Shown here: positions 18,790 to 27,022 of the stretch, piece by piece
Layout: the number at the start of each line of letters is the position of its first letter
Numbering within the stretch: position 1 is the stretch's first letter
Origin: an uncultured Dehalococcoidia bacterium
Lineage (GTDB): Bacteria; Chloroflexota; Dehalococcoidia; Lucifugimonadales; UBA3495
Length of the DNA: 64,000 nucleotides
Reading direction: 5' to 3'
NCBI GenBank assembly: GCA_958296445.1
Contig: OY282565.1
Location: 3,521,570 to 3,585,569 of the forward strand
Notes under the pieces: model-generated
What the model saw: only the letters and a program-made list of their open reading frames with translations
What the model was told of the DNA's origin: nothing
The model's database searches: none
Made by a program: the position numbers and the translations under genes

Positions 18790-19836
18790 ATGATTACTAA
18801 CATCAGGCTGGAAAACTTTAAGTGCTTCCGGGAGCTGGACATCAATCCCAAGCTGCTGACGGTGCTGATTGGGGCTAACGGCACCGGCAAGTCCAGCGTG
18901 TTGCAGGCGCTGATGTTGCTGAAGCAGTCGGTGGGGGATTGGCAGTCAAAGGGGGATTGGGAGATTGAGTATCAGGGAGAGTTTATCAACCTGAGCGGAC
19001 AGGCTGATATTGTCCCTAATTTCTTGGATAATTGCCCCCCAATGTACTTCGGATTTGCGGGCAACCAATGCGGCAAAAAATTTCAATGCTCCTATTCGGG
19101 GATGGCTGCTGCGGATTTATTCATACCCTTTAACGTCACGGATGACTCCCCTCTGACACAATTACGTATTGTGTCGGCAGCACGAGGGTTGGTGCGCCCC
19201 CAATATCCATTAGGCAACAATTATACTGAAGAAATATCTTTGCGTGACGGGCTTGACAGCCAGGAAGAACAGTTAGCGTCGAATCTTGCCTACAGCCGCC
19301 CGTTAGAAGAACCGCTTTCCGGCTTGTTAAAGAAAGTGACCGGCACGGGGTTACGCACCGAAATGGCGCCGCCTCAATCGGTTGAAGTGAAGTCAACAGC
19401 CCCGTCGGGCGCAGTCAACATTGTGGCAGAGGGGTTCGGGGCCAACGCGCTGATTTTGTTGCTACACCAACTGCTTACAGCGGATAAAGGCGCGACGGTG
19501 CTGATTGAGGAGCCGGAAATCCACCTGCACCCCAAGGCGCAGGCGGAGCTGGCGGAGGTTCTGGCCGACACCGCCAAAGCCGAGAATAAGCAGATAATTA
19601 TGACTACCCATAGCGAGTACGTTGCCGGGCGGCTGCTAACGCTGGTGGCGGAGAAGCGGCTGGGGCCGGACGAACTGGCGATTTACTCTTTCGAGAAAGA
19701 CGAAAAGGGGGAGTGCTTCGCCAGCGAGATTGAGGTTACGGAGCGCGGGCAGGTTAAAGGCGGGCTGAAGGGGTTTTTCCAAGCAGATATGGATGAGATG
19801 CGCCGGTATGTTGACGCTTTGCGGGCCAGGGAATGA
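18790..19836 (+). CDS. AAA-family ATPase (SMC/OLD-like)
   Basis: This 348-residue protein has the AAA_15/AAA_21 layout seen in OLD nucleases and other defence ATPases. It opens with MITNIRLENFKCFRELDI, then Walker A GANGTGKS (28-35), a mid region unique to this protein, and Walker B TVLIEEPEIHLHPKAQ (~237-252) with the double Glu. The MTTHSEY switch histidine follows. There is no TOPRIM domain. The ATG is supported by GGGGAG seven bases upstream. Its last four bases overlap the start of a PIN-like gene (ATGA), implying translational coupling. It is a candidate ATPase of a two-gene defence or toxin module; this role is inferred from family and arrangement only. Confidence 0.85.
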   Translation: MITNIRLENFKCFRELDINPKLLTVLIGANGTGKSSVLQALMLLKQSVGDWQSKGDWEIEYQGEFINLSGQADIVPNFLDNCPPMYFGFAGNQCGKKFQCSYSGMAAADLFIPFNVTDDSPLTQLRIVSAARGLVRPQYPLGNNYTEEISLRDGLDSQEEQLASNLAYSRPLEEPLSGLLKKVTGTGLRTEMAPPQSVEVKSTAPSGAVNIVAEGFGANALILLLHQLLTADKGATVLIEEPEIHLHPKAQAELAEVLADTAKAENKQIIMTTHSEYVAGRLLTLVAEKRLGPDELAIYSFEKDEKGECFASEIEVTERGQVKGGLKGFFQADMDEMRRYVDALRARE

Positions 19837-20312
19837 CACCCAGATTCATACTTGACGAAAACGTGGTGATATTCGCTCAGCTTGAATGCGACGAAACAGG
19901 CTCGCCCAATTCAACTTGCGTGGACTTGTTCCAGCAAATCGTCGAAATTTGTCATACCATCGTGGTTGATGACACTCTTTGGGACAAATACGTTGAGCAA
20001 CTGAATCGTCCGGCAAATTTTGACGCTGACCGGGGACCTTGGTTAATGAGGGCGTTTTACAATTTGTTCAGGATAGACGGCAAGCTGGAGGGCATCGACC
20101 ATAATGCCCCCGGTTTTGCAGAGGAGAGCAGCATCCCGCAAGGCAGCCAGGATGATGTGTTTATCGTCCGGCTGGCAGTGGAAACCAGGGCTATCCTAGT
20201 GACCGCAGACCGCCCCTTGCGGGAAGATTTGGCAAGCTCCGGCGTAGCGAGCCGCTACAGCCTGCGCGTCGTCTCCCCGCAAGAAGCCCTCGGCCTGCTG
20301 GGGCGGGCATAG
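19833..20312 (+). CDS. PIN-like domain protein coupled to the AAA ATPase
   Basis: This is a 159-residue protein with PIN-fold features. An N-terminal strand carries acidic residues (RFILDENVVIF), and the central and C-terminal pattern SQDDVFIVRLAVETRAILVTADRPL resembles the conserved Asp cluster of PIN nucleases. PIN domains cleave RNA with divalent metal ions. It overlaps the ATPase stop by 4 bases (ATGA). Length and acidic positions suit a VapC-like or DUF-type PIN, but the family assignment comes from pattern only. The pairing of AAA ATPase with PIN-like nuclease suggests an ATP-controlled RNase. Confidence 0.65.
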   Translation: MTPRFILDENVVIFAQLECDETGSPNSTCVDLFQQIVEICHTIVVDDTLWDKYVEQLNRPANFDADRGPWLMRAFYNLFRIDGKLEGIDHNAPGFAEESSIPQGSQDDVFIVRLAVETRAILVTADRPLREDLASSGVASRYSLRVVSPQEALGLLGRA

Positions 20313-20316
20313 CCGT

Positions 20317-21089
20317 TTACCGGGGCGGGAAGGTGCGGGCTATGACGGCTTGGGCTTCGGGCAGGGGGATGCCGCTGGCTACGGCGCAAGGGGCGGTTTC
20401 GGCCAGCACTGCGTTGGGGTTGCCCATCAGGGTGTGCTTTTTGTACTGGTCTTCGTACTCGATGCCTAGGGCGCGGCCTACCAGGGTCAGGTAATGCTCT
20501 ACCCTGAGGGGGTAGTCGGCCTCTAGGCCGCACATATGGCGCTGGCAGCCGTGGTACAGCGTGGCGTAGGTGTCGGCCCCGGCGTCGGCGGCCCGTTGCG
20601 CCCAATCGCCGCACATCGCGTCCCAAGCATCCGGCCCCATCTGCTGCCGCACTGCCGGGGTGCAGTGGCGGCCAAAGCGGGGGTCGGCCCCGATGTCGCG
20701 CACGGTGACGCCGGGCAGTTGGCGCAGCAGCGTCAGGGCGCTTTGGGCCTCGGCGTCCGACTGCGGGCGGCCCGTGTGGTAATGCAGCGCAACCGTGGTT
20801 TCCGGCTGGGGGCGGAATTCCAGCTTGTGCCGGTTCTGCACCAGAAACTCGGTTACGTGCTGGAAGGTGAAATCCTCGCGCATATCCATAATGTCGTCGT
20901 AAAAGAAAATGCACGAGGGACACCACATCACCACCTGCTCCGGGCCGAACTTGCGGAAGTTGGCGGCGGTGGTGGCGGGGTGGTCAGTAGCCAGTCGCGT
21001 TCCTCGGGCGCGGATTGCAACCCGTGCAGCACGTCAATCTCCCGGTAATAATTCCGGTAAAAACTGCGGTCGCTTTTTCCGTCGGTCAT
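20317..21089 (-). pseudogene. broken Fe-S oxidoreductase (HdrB-like, CCG domain)
   Basis: The reading frame that ends at 20317 encodes MWCPSCIFFYDDIMDM and YHGCQRHMCGLEADYP, cysteine patterns of the CCG domain in heterodisulfide-reductase-like proteins. It is open upstream through ATDHPATTAANFRKFGPEQVV, but a plausible ATG start at 21089 (TDGKSDRSFYRNYYREID) lies in another frame. A single-base loss between about 20978 and 20995 would join them into a ~257-residue protein. Only one CCG half is present, so even the repaired gene is short for the family. It is either a decayed gene or a sequencing error. It converges with the PIN-like gene at 20312. Confidence 0.6.
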
Positions 21090-21224
21090 TTCTCTTTCCT
21101 TATGTGGTGATTATTTCCCCAACTTGGTATGTATGTCCGCAACTTTGATTCAGAACAGTTGTTGCGTGCCATCGTATAGTGGAAGTCTCACAGAAACCAG
21201 TGGGCTGCCTTCGCGCTGATTGAA

Positions 21225-21245
21225 ACGGATAAGCCTCTTATCCGT
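21225..21245 (-). terminator. hairpin downstream of the VapC-like gene
   Basis: A 9-bp perfect stem, ACGGATAAG (21225-21233) / CTTATCCGT (21237-21245), with a 3-base loop. On the minus strand it follows the PIN gene by about 20 bases, with only a short T stretch after it, so termination is possible but not certain. Confidence 0.5.
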
Positions 21246-21266
21246 CGTTTCCAAAACAGGAATTTT

Positions 21267-21612
21267 CTAATGAATGGCCGTTGCGAGATGAACTGCATCC
21301 GCGGGGCTGATCCTAGGGGGATTGCGGTATTTCCGAACAAGATCCCGAGCTATGAAAGATACAGGGCTATCAATGTTGACTGGGATAATGTATTCTCTGC
21401 TGAAGAACTCTTTTATCAGACGTTCAGAGGCTTCATCCGATTGGCCTCTAAGGTAGGCGGTCTCCACTATCGCCATTTGGGAAATTAAAATTTCGGCTTG
21501 CCCCAAGTTCGGCCTGCCGAATTATCTGCGAACAAGCCAGACCTATGCTCTGGTCTCCGGCCAGATAACCGATGACTACGGATGAATCCCATAAGCGCCG
21601 CGGTGGAGGCAT
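21267..21612 (-). pseudogene. VapC-like PIN-domain protein with a +1 frameshift
   Basis: Reading from the ATG at 21612 gives MPPPRRLWDSSVVIGYLAGD, a textbook PIN-domain start with the first catalytic Asp, and continues to IIRQAELG. There the frame breaks at a run of four C (21501-21504 on the plus strand). One base too many shifts it to QAEILISQMAIVETAYLRGQ and on to ISPADAVHLATAI, which carries the last conserved Asp. Removing one base restores a ~114-residue VapC-type toxin. The start has GAGGAG six bases upstream and lies 3 bases after the stop of the 270-residue gene, so the two are one operon. It may be a true inactivating mutation or a base-calling error. Confidence 0.75.
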
Positions 21613-21615
21613 CAG

Positions 21616-22428
21616 CTACTCCTCATCATAGCCGCGAATTGCCCGCACGAATTTGGCGGGATCTTCGGCGGCTTCGTCGTCTGGGATACACCCGAATTCC
21701 GATCGGGGCAGCGTGGGGTCTGGGGTATTGTCAAGGATGTCTTGGACATCGCCAACAGATTGGGGGACTCCATTGGAGAAGTAGCGAATCCGCCCTTGAA
21801 CAAGAACCCTTTTTTCCAGCAAGGACTTAGTGAGTTCCTTCCAGTCTGGAGTATTAGGCAAAGAACAGCGAACCGGAGCCCGGCTAACTCTTTCCCAAAC
21901 GGTAAAATTAGGCCGCCGGTGAAAATTGACCGCTTCCAAGTGTCCTTCCAGTGAACCGAGGCCCGAGTAGCCCGAGGCGAGTATTTTCTTAACTTGTCTA
22001 CCAATGTCGCCAGTGATGGCCGTCGGCCCATCCCCGTTGGCAGATACACATATGGAATCGGCCTTGCCTTGGCCGCTGAAATGCCGACGCATTTTCATCA
22101 AACATTTTAGACCATCCTCGGTAAAATACTGCGGCGGACGATCTGCGTCTTGAGTGATTTCTTCTATGCCTACTACGATGGCGGATATGGATTGCTCAAA
22201 GCCGGAATCCCTTAGCGCCGGGTATCCGGCGGGGGCTATCGTGAAGGTGGGGGAACTGGAATTAAGCCTCGTAACCGCCCACCGTTTCCCGGAGCGCTTG
22301 CGGTTGACGGCGTAATCCACTTCAATAACCAGCTTTCGGACGTCTTCCAAGGCCCGAACAAACAAGTCCAGCGACGTAAATTCGCCTTCCGGTTTAATTT
22401 GGAAAGTAAGTCCATCCGCCACGGCCAC
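21616..22428 (-). CDS. 270-residue protein of unknown function, partner of the PIN gene
   Basis: I do not recognise this protein. It is 270 residues, apparently soluble, without membrane helices. Notable segments are SLDLFVRALEDVRKLVIEVD near the N-terminus, a basic central part (LMKMRRHFSGQGKAD), and a C-terminal part with RVLVQGRIRYFSN and VGDVQDILDNTPDP. It starts with GTG (22428, or GTG at 22422 with GAGGTGG upstream). It ends 3 bases before the VapC-like gene, whose ribosome binding site GAGGAG lies in its last codons, so the two are coupled. By position it takes the antitoxin place, but it is three times the usual antitoxin size. Confidence 0.7.
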   Translation of the reverse strand: MAVADGLTFQIKPEGEFTSLDLFVRALEDVRKLVIEVDYAVNRKRSGKRWAVTRLNSSSPTFTIAPAGYPALRDSGFEQSISAIVVGIEEITQDADRPPQYFTEDGLKCLMKMRRHFSGQGKADSICVSANGDGPTAITGDIGRQVKKILASGYSGLGSLEGHLEAVNFHRRPNFTVWERVSRAPVRCSLPNTPDWKELTKSLLEKRVLVQGRIRYFSNGVPQSVGDVQDILDNTPDPTLPRSEFGCIPDDEAAEDPAKFVRAIRGYDEE

Positions 22429-22470
22429 CTCAAAAACGGGGAGATTTTAAGAAAATTCGGCGCGGGCTGG

Positions 22471-24078
22471 CTACCACGCGACTACTGCGCCGTCTTTGCG
22501 GGGTTCGGTGCCGCCCTGGAGGGTGCCGGTGCGGTGGTCGCGGCTTATTACTTGGGCGCCGCCGATGGATACTCGGTGGCGGCCGGCGATCAGGCCGAGC
22601 TTGTGGCCGCGCGATTGCAGTTCGCGGGCCGTGTTGGGGTCTATGCCTTCCTCTAGCAGCGCCTGGCTGTTGCCTACCATAAAGCGCAGGGCGTTTACCG
22701 CCTGTTGCGGGTCCATTTCGTGGTCAACCATGTTGCTGATTAGCTGGAGGTGGCCCTGCGGCTGCATAAAGGCGCCCATCATCCCGTAGCAGTACAGCAG
22801 CTCGCCGTCGCGCGTCGCCAGCCCCGGAATGATGGTGTGGTAGGGGCGTTTGCCCGGGGCCAGGGCGTTGGGGTGGGCGGCGTCCAGCGAGAACAGCCCG
22901 GCGCGGTTGTGCAGCACGATGCCGGTGCCAGGGGCGACCATACCGGAGCCGAAGTCGGAGAATATGCTGTTAATCAGCGAGCAGGCGTTGCCTTGCCCGT
23001 CCACCGCGCTGACGTAGACGGTGTTGCCGCCGCGGTGTTCGTTTTCGGGGTAGGGCTGCCCGTAGGGGGCCGCCGCCATTGCGCGGCGCGGGTCAATAAG
23101 CTGGCGGCGCTGGGCGGCGTAATCTTTGGCAATCAGCCGCCCGGTGGGAACGTCCACCGCCCGCGGGTCGGCTATGTAGCGGTAGGCGTCGGCAAAGGCT
23201 AGGCGCATCGCCTCGATAAGGTGGTGATAGGCGTCGGGCGACTGCGGCCCCATCGCGCGGATGTCGAACCCCTCGGCGATGTTCAGGGCTTCCAGCGCGG
23301 CGATGCCTTGGCCGTTGGGGGGACATTCCCAGCAGGTGACGCCGCGATAGTCCGCGCTTACCGGCTCGTCCCAGTCGGAAGTGTGGGCGGCTAGGTCGGC
23401 GGTGGTGAGCCAGCCGCCGTGTTCCTGGACGAAAGCGGCCATAGCTTCGGCGATGGGGCCGTGGTAGAAAGCCTCGCAGCCGCCCTCGGCGATGGCCCGT
23501 AGCGTGGCGGCCAGGGTGGGCAGCCGCACCCGGTCGCCCTTGCGGGGGGCGGCCCCGTCAACCAGCATTTCCCGCCCCGACGGGTAGGAAAGCAGCTTGG
23601 GCAGGTTGTTGTGCCACTGCCAAGCGATGACTTCGGAAACGGGAAAGCCGTCTTCGGCGTAGCGGATGGCCGGCTCCAGCAGACGGGAAAGGGGCATAGT
23701 GCCGCATTGGGCCCGCAGGGTTTCCCAGCCGTGGACGGTTCCCGGCACGGCCACCGAGTAGGGGCCGGCGCCGGGCATATCGCGGTAGCCCTGGGCGGTG
23801 AGTTCCTCGATGCTGGCGGCGGCGGGGGCGCGGCCGCTGCCGTTGATGGCCCGCACCGACTTTTCTTTTTCGTTCCAGACCAGGGCGAACAGGTCGCCGC
23901 CCACGCCGGTGGAGTTGGGTTCGACCACGTTGAGCGCGGCGGCGGCGGTGATGGCGGCGTCCACCGCGTTGCCGCCGTCCATCAGAGCCTGCAGCCCGGC
24001 CATAGCCGCCAGGGGCTGGCTGGTAGCCACCATCCCGTTGGCCGCCAGAACGGTGCTGCGCCGGGAATCGAAGTACAT
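22471..24078 (-). CDS. ggt: gamma-glutamyltransferase family protein
   Basis: This 535-residue Ntn-hydrolase-type enzyme transfers or hydrolyses gamma-glutamyl groups of glutathione and related compounds. Family blocks are clear: GGNAVDAAITAAAALNVVEP, the GVGGDLFALVW segment, GTVHGWETL, and GNTVYVSAVD with the likely nucleophile and self-cleavage residue Thr353. This would give a large subunit 1-352 and a small one 353-535. FGSGMVAPGTGIVLHNR follows. No signal peptide is present, so it is cytosolic, unlike E. coli Ggt. The start has GGAGG eight bases upstream. It is divergent from the peroxiredoxin gene. Confidence 0.92.
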   Translation of the reverse strand: MYFDSRRSTVLAANGMVATSQPLAAMAGLQALMDGGNAVDAAITAAAALNVVEPNSTGVGGDLFALVWNEKEKSVRAINGSGRAPAAASIEELTAQGYRDMPGAGPYSVAVPGTVHGWETLRAQCGTMPLSRLLEPAIRYAEDGFPVSEVIAWQWHNNLPKLLSYPSGREMLVDGAAPRKGDRVRLPTLAATLRAIAEGGCEAFYHGPIAEAMAAFVQEHGGWLTTADLAAHTSDWDEPVSADYRGVTCWECPPNGQGIAALEALNIAEGFDIRAMGPQSPDAYHHLIEAMRLAFADAYRYIADPRAVDVPTGRLIAKDYAAQRRQLIDPRRAMAAAPYGQPYPENEHRGGNTVYVSAVDGQGNACSLINSIFSDFGSGMVAPGTGIVLHNRAGLFSLDAAHPNALAPGKRPYHTIIPGLATRDGELLYCYGMMGAFMQPQGHLQLISNMVDHEMDPQQAVNALRFMVGNSQALLEEGIDPNTARELQSRGHKLGLIAGRHRVSIGGAQVISRDHRTGTLQGGTEPRKDGAVVAW

Positions 24079-24241
24079 ATCCGCGTCCTCCCCCGCCGGG
24101 GTTCCGGCGGTTCTGCGATTGTAACACAGCCGGGGAAATCCCTTGCCCGGGACACACCTGCCGACTCTCCGGGCGAGGGTTAGGGCGGGGGCGTTGCTTA
24201 TGGTAATATGGCGGTATCAGCAATTTTGTGGAGGGAAACCT

Positions 24242-24718
24242 ATGGCAGTGGATGTGGGACAAGCGGCCCCGGAACTGGGCATATATGACTTCGACCGGCA
24301 AATTCGCAACCTGAGCGACCATCGCGGCCAGACGGTGGTGCTGGCCTTTTTCCCCGGCGCGTTCACCGGGGTCTGCACTACCGAGATGTGCAGTTTCCGC
24401 GACCGGGCCGACGCTTTCAACTCGATCAACGCGCAGGTGTTCGGCATCAGCGTTGACCCGCCCTTTGCCCAAAAGGCTTGGGCCGAGCAGAACGGCCTCA
24501 ACTTCCCGCTGCTCAGCGATTTCAACCGCTCGGCAGTCAACGCCTACGGCGTGGCCTTGCCCAATCTGGCCGGGATGGAGGGCTATGTGGCCTCGCAGCG
24601 GGCGGTTTTCATCATAGACGGCGAGGGGGTCATCCGCTACAAGTGGGTGGGCGAGTCGCCGCTCAACGAGCCGGACTACGAGGAAGTGCAGCAGGCGGCC
24701 GCGGCGCTGGGCGGCTAG
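24242..24718 (+). CDS. peroxiredoxin (AhpE/BCP type)
   Basis: This 158-residue thiol peroxidase reduces hydrogen peroxide and organic peroxides in the cytosol. The active-site block FFPGAFTGVCTTEMC carries the peroxidatic Cys45, and Cys50 is at the spacing of the resolving cysteine of E. coli BCP. Further blocks are VFGISVDPPFAQKAWAEQ and FPLLSDFN. The ATG at 24242 is chosen because GGAGG lies seven bases upstream and the protein starts as the family does; in-frame upstream codons are not family-like. A short GC hairpin with a T stretch follows at ~24730. Confidence 0.93.
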   Translation: MAVDVGQAAPELGIYDFDRQIRNLSDHRGQTVVLAFFPGAFTGVCTTEMCSFRDRADAFNSINAQVFGISVDPPFAQKAWAEQNGLNFPLLSDFNRSAVNAYGVALPNLAGMEGYVASQRAVFIIDGEGVIRYKWVGESPLNEPDYEEVQQAAAALGG

Positions 24719-24749
24719 GAAAGCAGCGCCCCGCTTGGGGGTTTTCCTT

Positions 24750-24956
24750 TCTTGGCGGGGTTGTCTGAATCAGGATTTTCAGGATTAGGGGATTTACCGG
24801 ATGCCAGGAATCCGGGAAATTCCTTAATCCGGGCTTAGGGTTTTTCGTTTCTTGGCGGGGTTGTCTGAATCAGGATTTTCAGGATTAGAGGATTTGCAGG
24901 ATGGCAAGCATCCTGAAAATCCCTGAATCCGGTAAATCCTGATTCGGACAATTCCG
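24750..24956. repeat. two copies of an intergenic CAGGATT-type repeat
   Basis: The segment CTTGGCGGGGTTGTCTGAAT followed by CAGGATTTTCAGGATTAG occurs at 24752 and again at 24851. Each copy is followed by an inverted part (ATCCTGAAAATCCCTGAATC near 24910, ATCCTGATTCGGACAATTCC near 24936). Similar half-copies flank the nucleoside hydrolase gene on the other side (~25955 and ~26075). No gene is seen here. Confidence 0.8.
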
Positions 24957-24975
24957 CGATGGTTTGCGCCTTAGC

Positions 24976-25932
24976 CTAGCCGAATCCTTGGCATAGCCTT
25001 TCGGTGAACAGGTTGGTAAGGGCGGCGGAGTCTACTTCTAGGCAGATCTTGGCGTTGGGTTTTGTTGCGCTCCAGTCGGCTACTGTCTGGCCGCGGGTTA
25101 GCTCGCTGTGGGTTTCGATTTCGACTAGGGCCGGGCGGGCGGTGAACAGGGCGGGGTTGACGGCGTAGCCTACGGCGGGCATATCGTTGTAGCGGACGCC
25201 CTCGTTGGGGGCGATGCGTCCGGCTTGGATGTAGGCTTCCCGCAGGTGGCTGGTGGCCCCGGCCAGCAGTTGGGCGGCGGGCGAACCGGCGGCCGCGATG
25301 GCGTTGAGCTGCGCCGGGGTGACGGTTACGCGGTTGCAGACGTCCAAGCCTACCTGCGTTATGGGGGCGCCGGAGCGGTAGACGATGGCGGCGGCTTCGG
25401 GGTCTTCGTGCAGGTTGGCCGTCGCCACCCCCGAAACGTTGCCGGGTACGGTGACCGCCCCGCCCATAACTACGATTTCCGGCACTGCGGTTGCGATTTT
25501 GGGCTCCAGCGACAGGGCCAGGGCTACGTTGGTCATACGGCCTAGGGCCAGAATCGTCAACTCGCCCGGCGCGGCCATCACCGCTTCGGCTATCGCCAGT
25601 GCTGCGTGCTTGCCCGTTGCTCCGGGCGTTGGGGTGGCGGCGGCGTCAACGGCTGGGGCCGGGCCGCCTAGTCCGTCGTTGCCGTGGATGTGCGCGGCCC
25701 ATCCTTGGTTGGCGGGGCGCAGCAGGGGCTTGCCTGCGCCGGTAAACACCGGAATGTCGCTGCGCCCGGCGGCGGCCAGCACGCGGCGGGCGTTGGCGGC
25801 GCAGGTTTCCACCGAGGCGTTGCCGTAGATTGTGGTAATGGCGGCTACGCGGAGTTCGGGGCTGGCTAGGGCTAGGAGAATCGCTGCGGTGTCGTCTATG
25901 CCCGGGTCTGCGTCTATGATTACTTGCTTCAT
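24976..25932 (-). CDS. nucleoside hydrolase (IunH/RihA family)
   Basis: This 318-residue enzyme splits the N-glycosidic bond of ribonucleosides to base and ribose in salvage. The calcium-binding N-terminal motif VIIDADPGIDD (Asp7, Asp9, Asp13, Asp14) is intact, as are TTIYGNASVE and the HGNDGLGGP segment of the inosine-uridine group. The C-terminal half has VVMGGAVTVPGNVS and the DVCNRVT block. Length is normal. GAGGAC precedes the ATG. It stands alone, bracketed by intergenic repeats. Substrate preference cannot be settled from sequence. Confidence 0.92.
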   Translation of the reverse strand: MKQVIIDADPGIDDTAAILLALASPELRVAAITTIYGNASVETCAANARRVLAAAGRSDIPVFTGAGKPLLRPANQGWAAHIHGNDGLGGPAPAVDAAATPTPGATGKHAALAIAEAVMAAPGELTILALGRMTNVALALSLEPKIATAVPEIVVMGGAVTVPGNVSGVATANLHEDPEAAAIVYRSGAPITQVGLDVCNRVTVTPAQLNAIAAAGSPAAQLLAGATSHLREAYIQAGRIAPNEGVRYNDMPAVGYAVNPALFTARPALVEIETHSELTRGQTVADWSATKPNAKICLEVDSAALTNLFTERLCQGFG

Positions 25933-25997
25933 TTTGTCCTCATCTGTTTGTGTGAATCAGGATTATTGCTCATCATATAGTTGCGAAATTCCCCTTT

Positions 25998-26066
25998 GTC
26001 ACCCTGAGCGGAGCGAAGGGTCTCACCGCCCAAGGTGGGATTCTTCGCTTTGCTCAGAATGACAGT
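25998..26066. repeat. dispersed intergenic inverted repeat, copy 2
   Basis: GTCACCCTGAGCGGAGCGAA and GATTCTTCGCTTTGCTCAGA with GTCTCACCGCCCAAGG between them can fold into one hairpin. The preceding TTGCGAAATTCCCCTTT is shared with the copies at 30 and 32 kb, so the repeat unit is larger than the hairpin. Confidence 0.8.
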
Positions 26067-26199
26067 CGGCGGAAAATCCTGATTCAGACAATTCCGGTTC
26101 CGGTTAGGGGGCGGGGGCGCCCGGCCCCTAGCGGATTGGGTTATACTAGCGCAGAACGATGGCTTGGGGGAAAGTTTCCGGTTTTCGAGGAGGTCGGGC

Positions 26200-26940
26200 T
26201 TGGCGACATTCGTACTGGTGCATGGGGCCTGGCATGGCGGGTGGTGCTGGGGCAAGGTGGCGCCGTTGCTGCGCCGGACGGGGGCGGCGGTGTTCGCGCC
26301 AACCCTGAGCGGGCTGGGCGAGCGGGCGCACTTGGCCGGGCGGCTGGATCCGGCGCAGGTGAATCTGGATTTGCATATCGAGGATGTGGCCCGGTTGCTG
26401 GAGTATGAGGGGCTGGACGATGTGACGCTGGTGGGCCACGCCTACGCCGGGATGGTGATTACCGGGGTGGCGGAAGTCTGCCCGGCGCGGCTTTCGCATC
26501 TGGTATACGTCAACGGCGTGATTCCTGCCGACGGCGAGTGTATGGCCGACCAGCTTATCCCGGTGCGCGGGGCAGAGTTCGCCGCTTGGGTGCGGGGCCA
26601 CATCGAGCGGGGCGAGGGCTACCTATCGCCGCCGGCGTCGCCGGAGGAGCTGGGCCGCCGCTGGGGTATCCCGGACGCCGCCGACCGGGAATGGATGTTC
26701 GGCAAGGTTACGCCGCAGCCCGCGGCGGCGATGGCCGGGCCGGTTCGCATCGGCAACCCGGCGGCCCGCGACATTCCCCGCAGCTTTATCGGCGGCGCGG
26801 AAGCCGGTTTCCAGCCCGTGGCCGACCGCGCCCGCCAAGCCGGCTGGGGGCTGTATCACCTCGAATCGGGCCACGACCCGATGGTCAGCCACCCCCGGGA
26901 ACTGGCCGAAATCCTGCTCGGCATCGCCGCATCGTTTTAG
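26200..26940 (+). CDS. alpha/beta hydrolase-fold protein lacking the nucleophilic serine
   Basis: This 246-residue protein belongs to the plant-esterase/pyrethroid-hydrolase-like branch. A TTG start at 26200 is chosen since GAGGAGG (26187-26193) lies six bases upstream and gives the family N-terminus ATFVLVHGAWHGGWCW with the oxyanion HG. The nucleophile elbow, usually GHSYGG, reads GHAYAG (Ala81, codon GCC), so the catalytic serine is missing. The catalytic-histidine region ESGHDPMVSHP and the family length are kept. It may be a non-hydrolytic member, a lyase, a binding protein, or an enzyme inactivated by one base change (TCC to GCC). Confidence 0.85.
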   Translation: MATFVLVHGAWHGGWCWGKVAPLLRRTGAAVFAPTLSGLGERAHLAGRLDPAQVNLDLHIEDVARLLEYEGLDDVTLVGHAYAGMVITGVAEVCPARLSHLVYVNGVIPADGECMADQLIPVRGAEFAAWVRGHIERGEGYLSPPASPEELGRRWGIPDAADREWMFGKVTPQPAAAMAGPVRIGNPAARDIPRSFIGGAEAGFQPVADRARQAGWGLYHLESGHDPMVSHPRELAEILLGIAASF

Positions 26941-27022
26941 GATTTACCGCAGAGGGCTCAGAAAAATCTCTGCGTCCTCTGTGTTCTCTGTGGTTAAAAT
27001 TCCCGGTTCAAGGAGTTTTGGA

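Noticed and set aside
20317-22000. Selenocysteine UGA as the explanation of split genes
   Set aside because: The breaks at ~20985 and 21501-21504 are one-base frame changes, not in-frame TGA codons.
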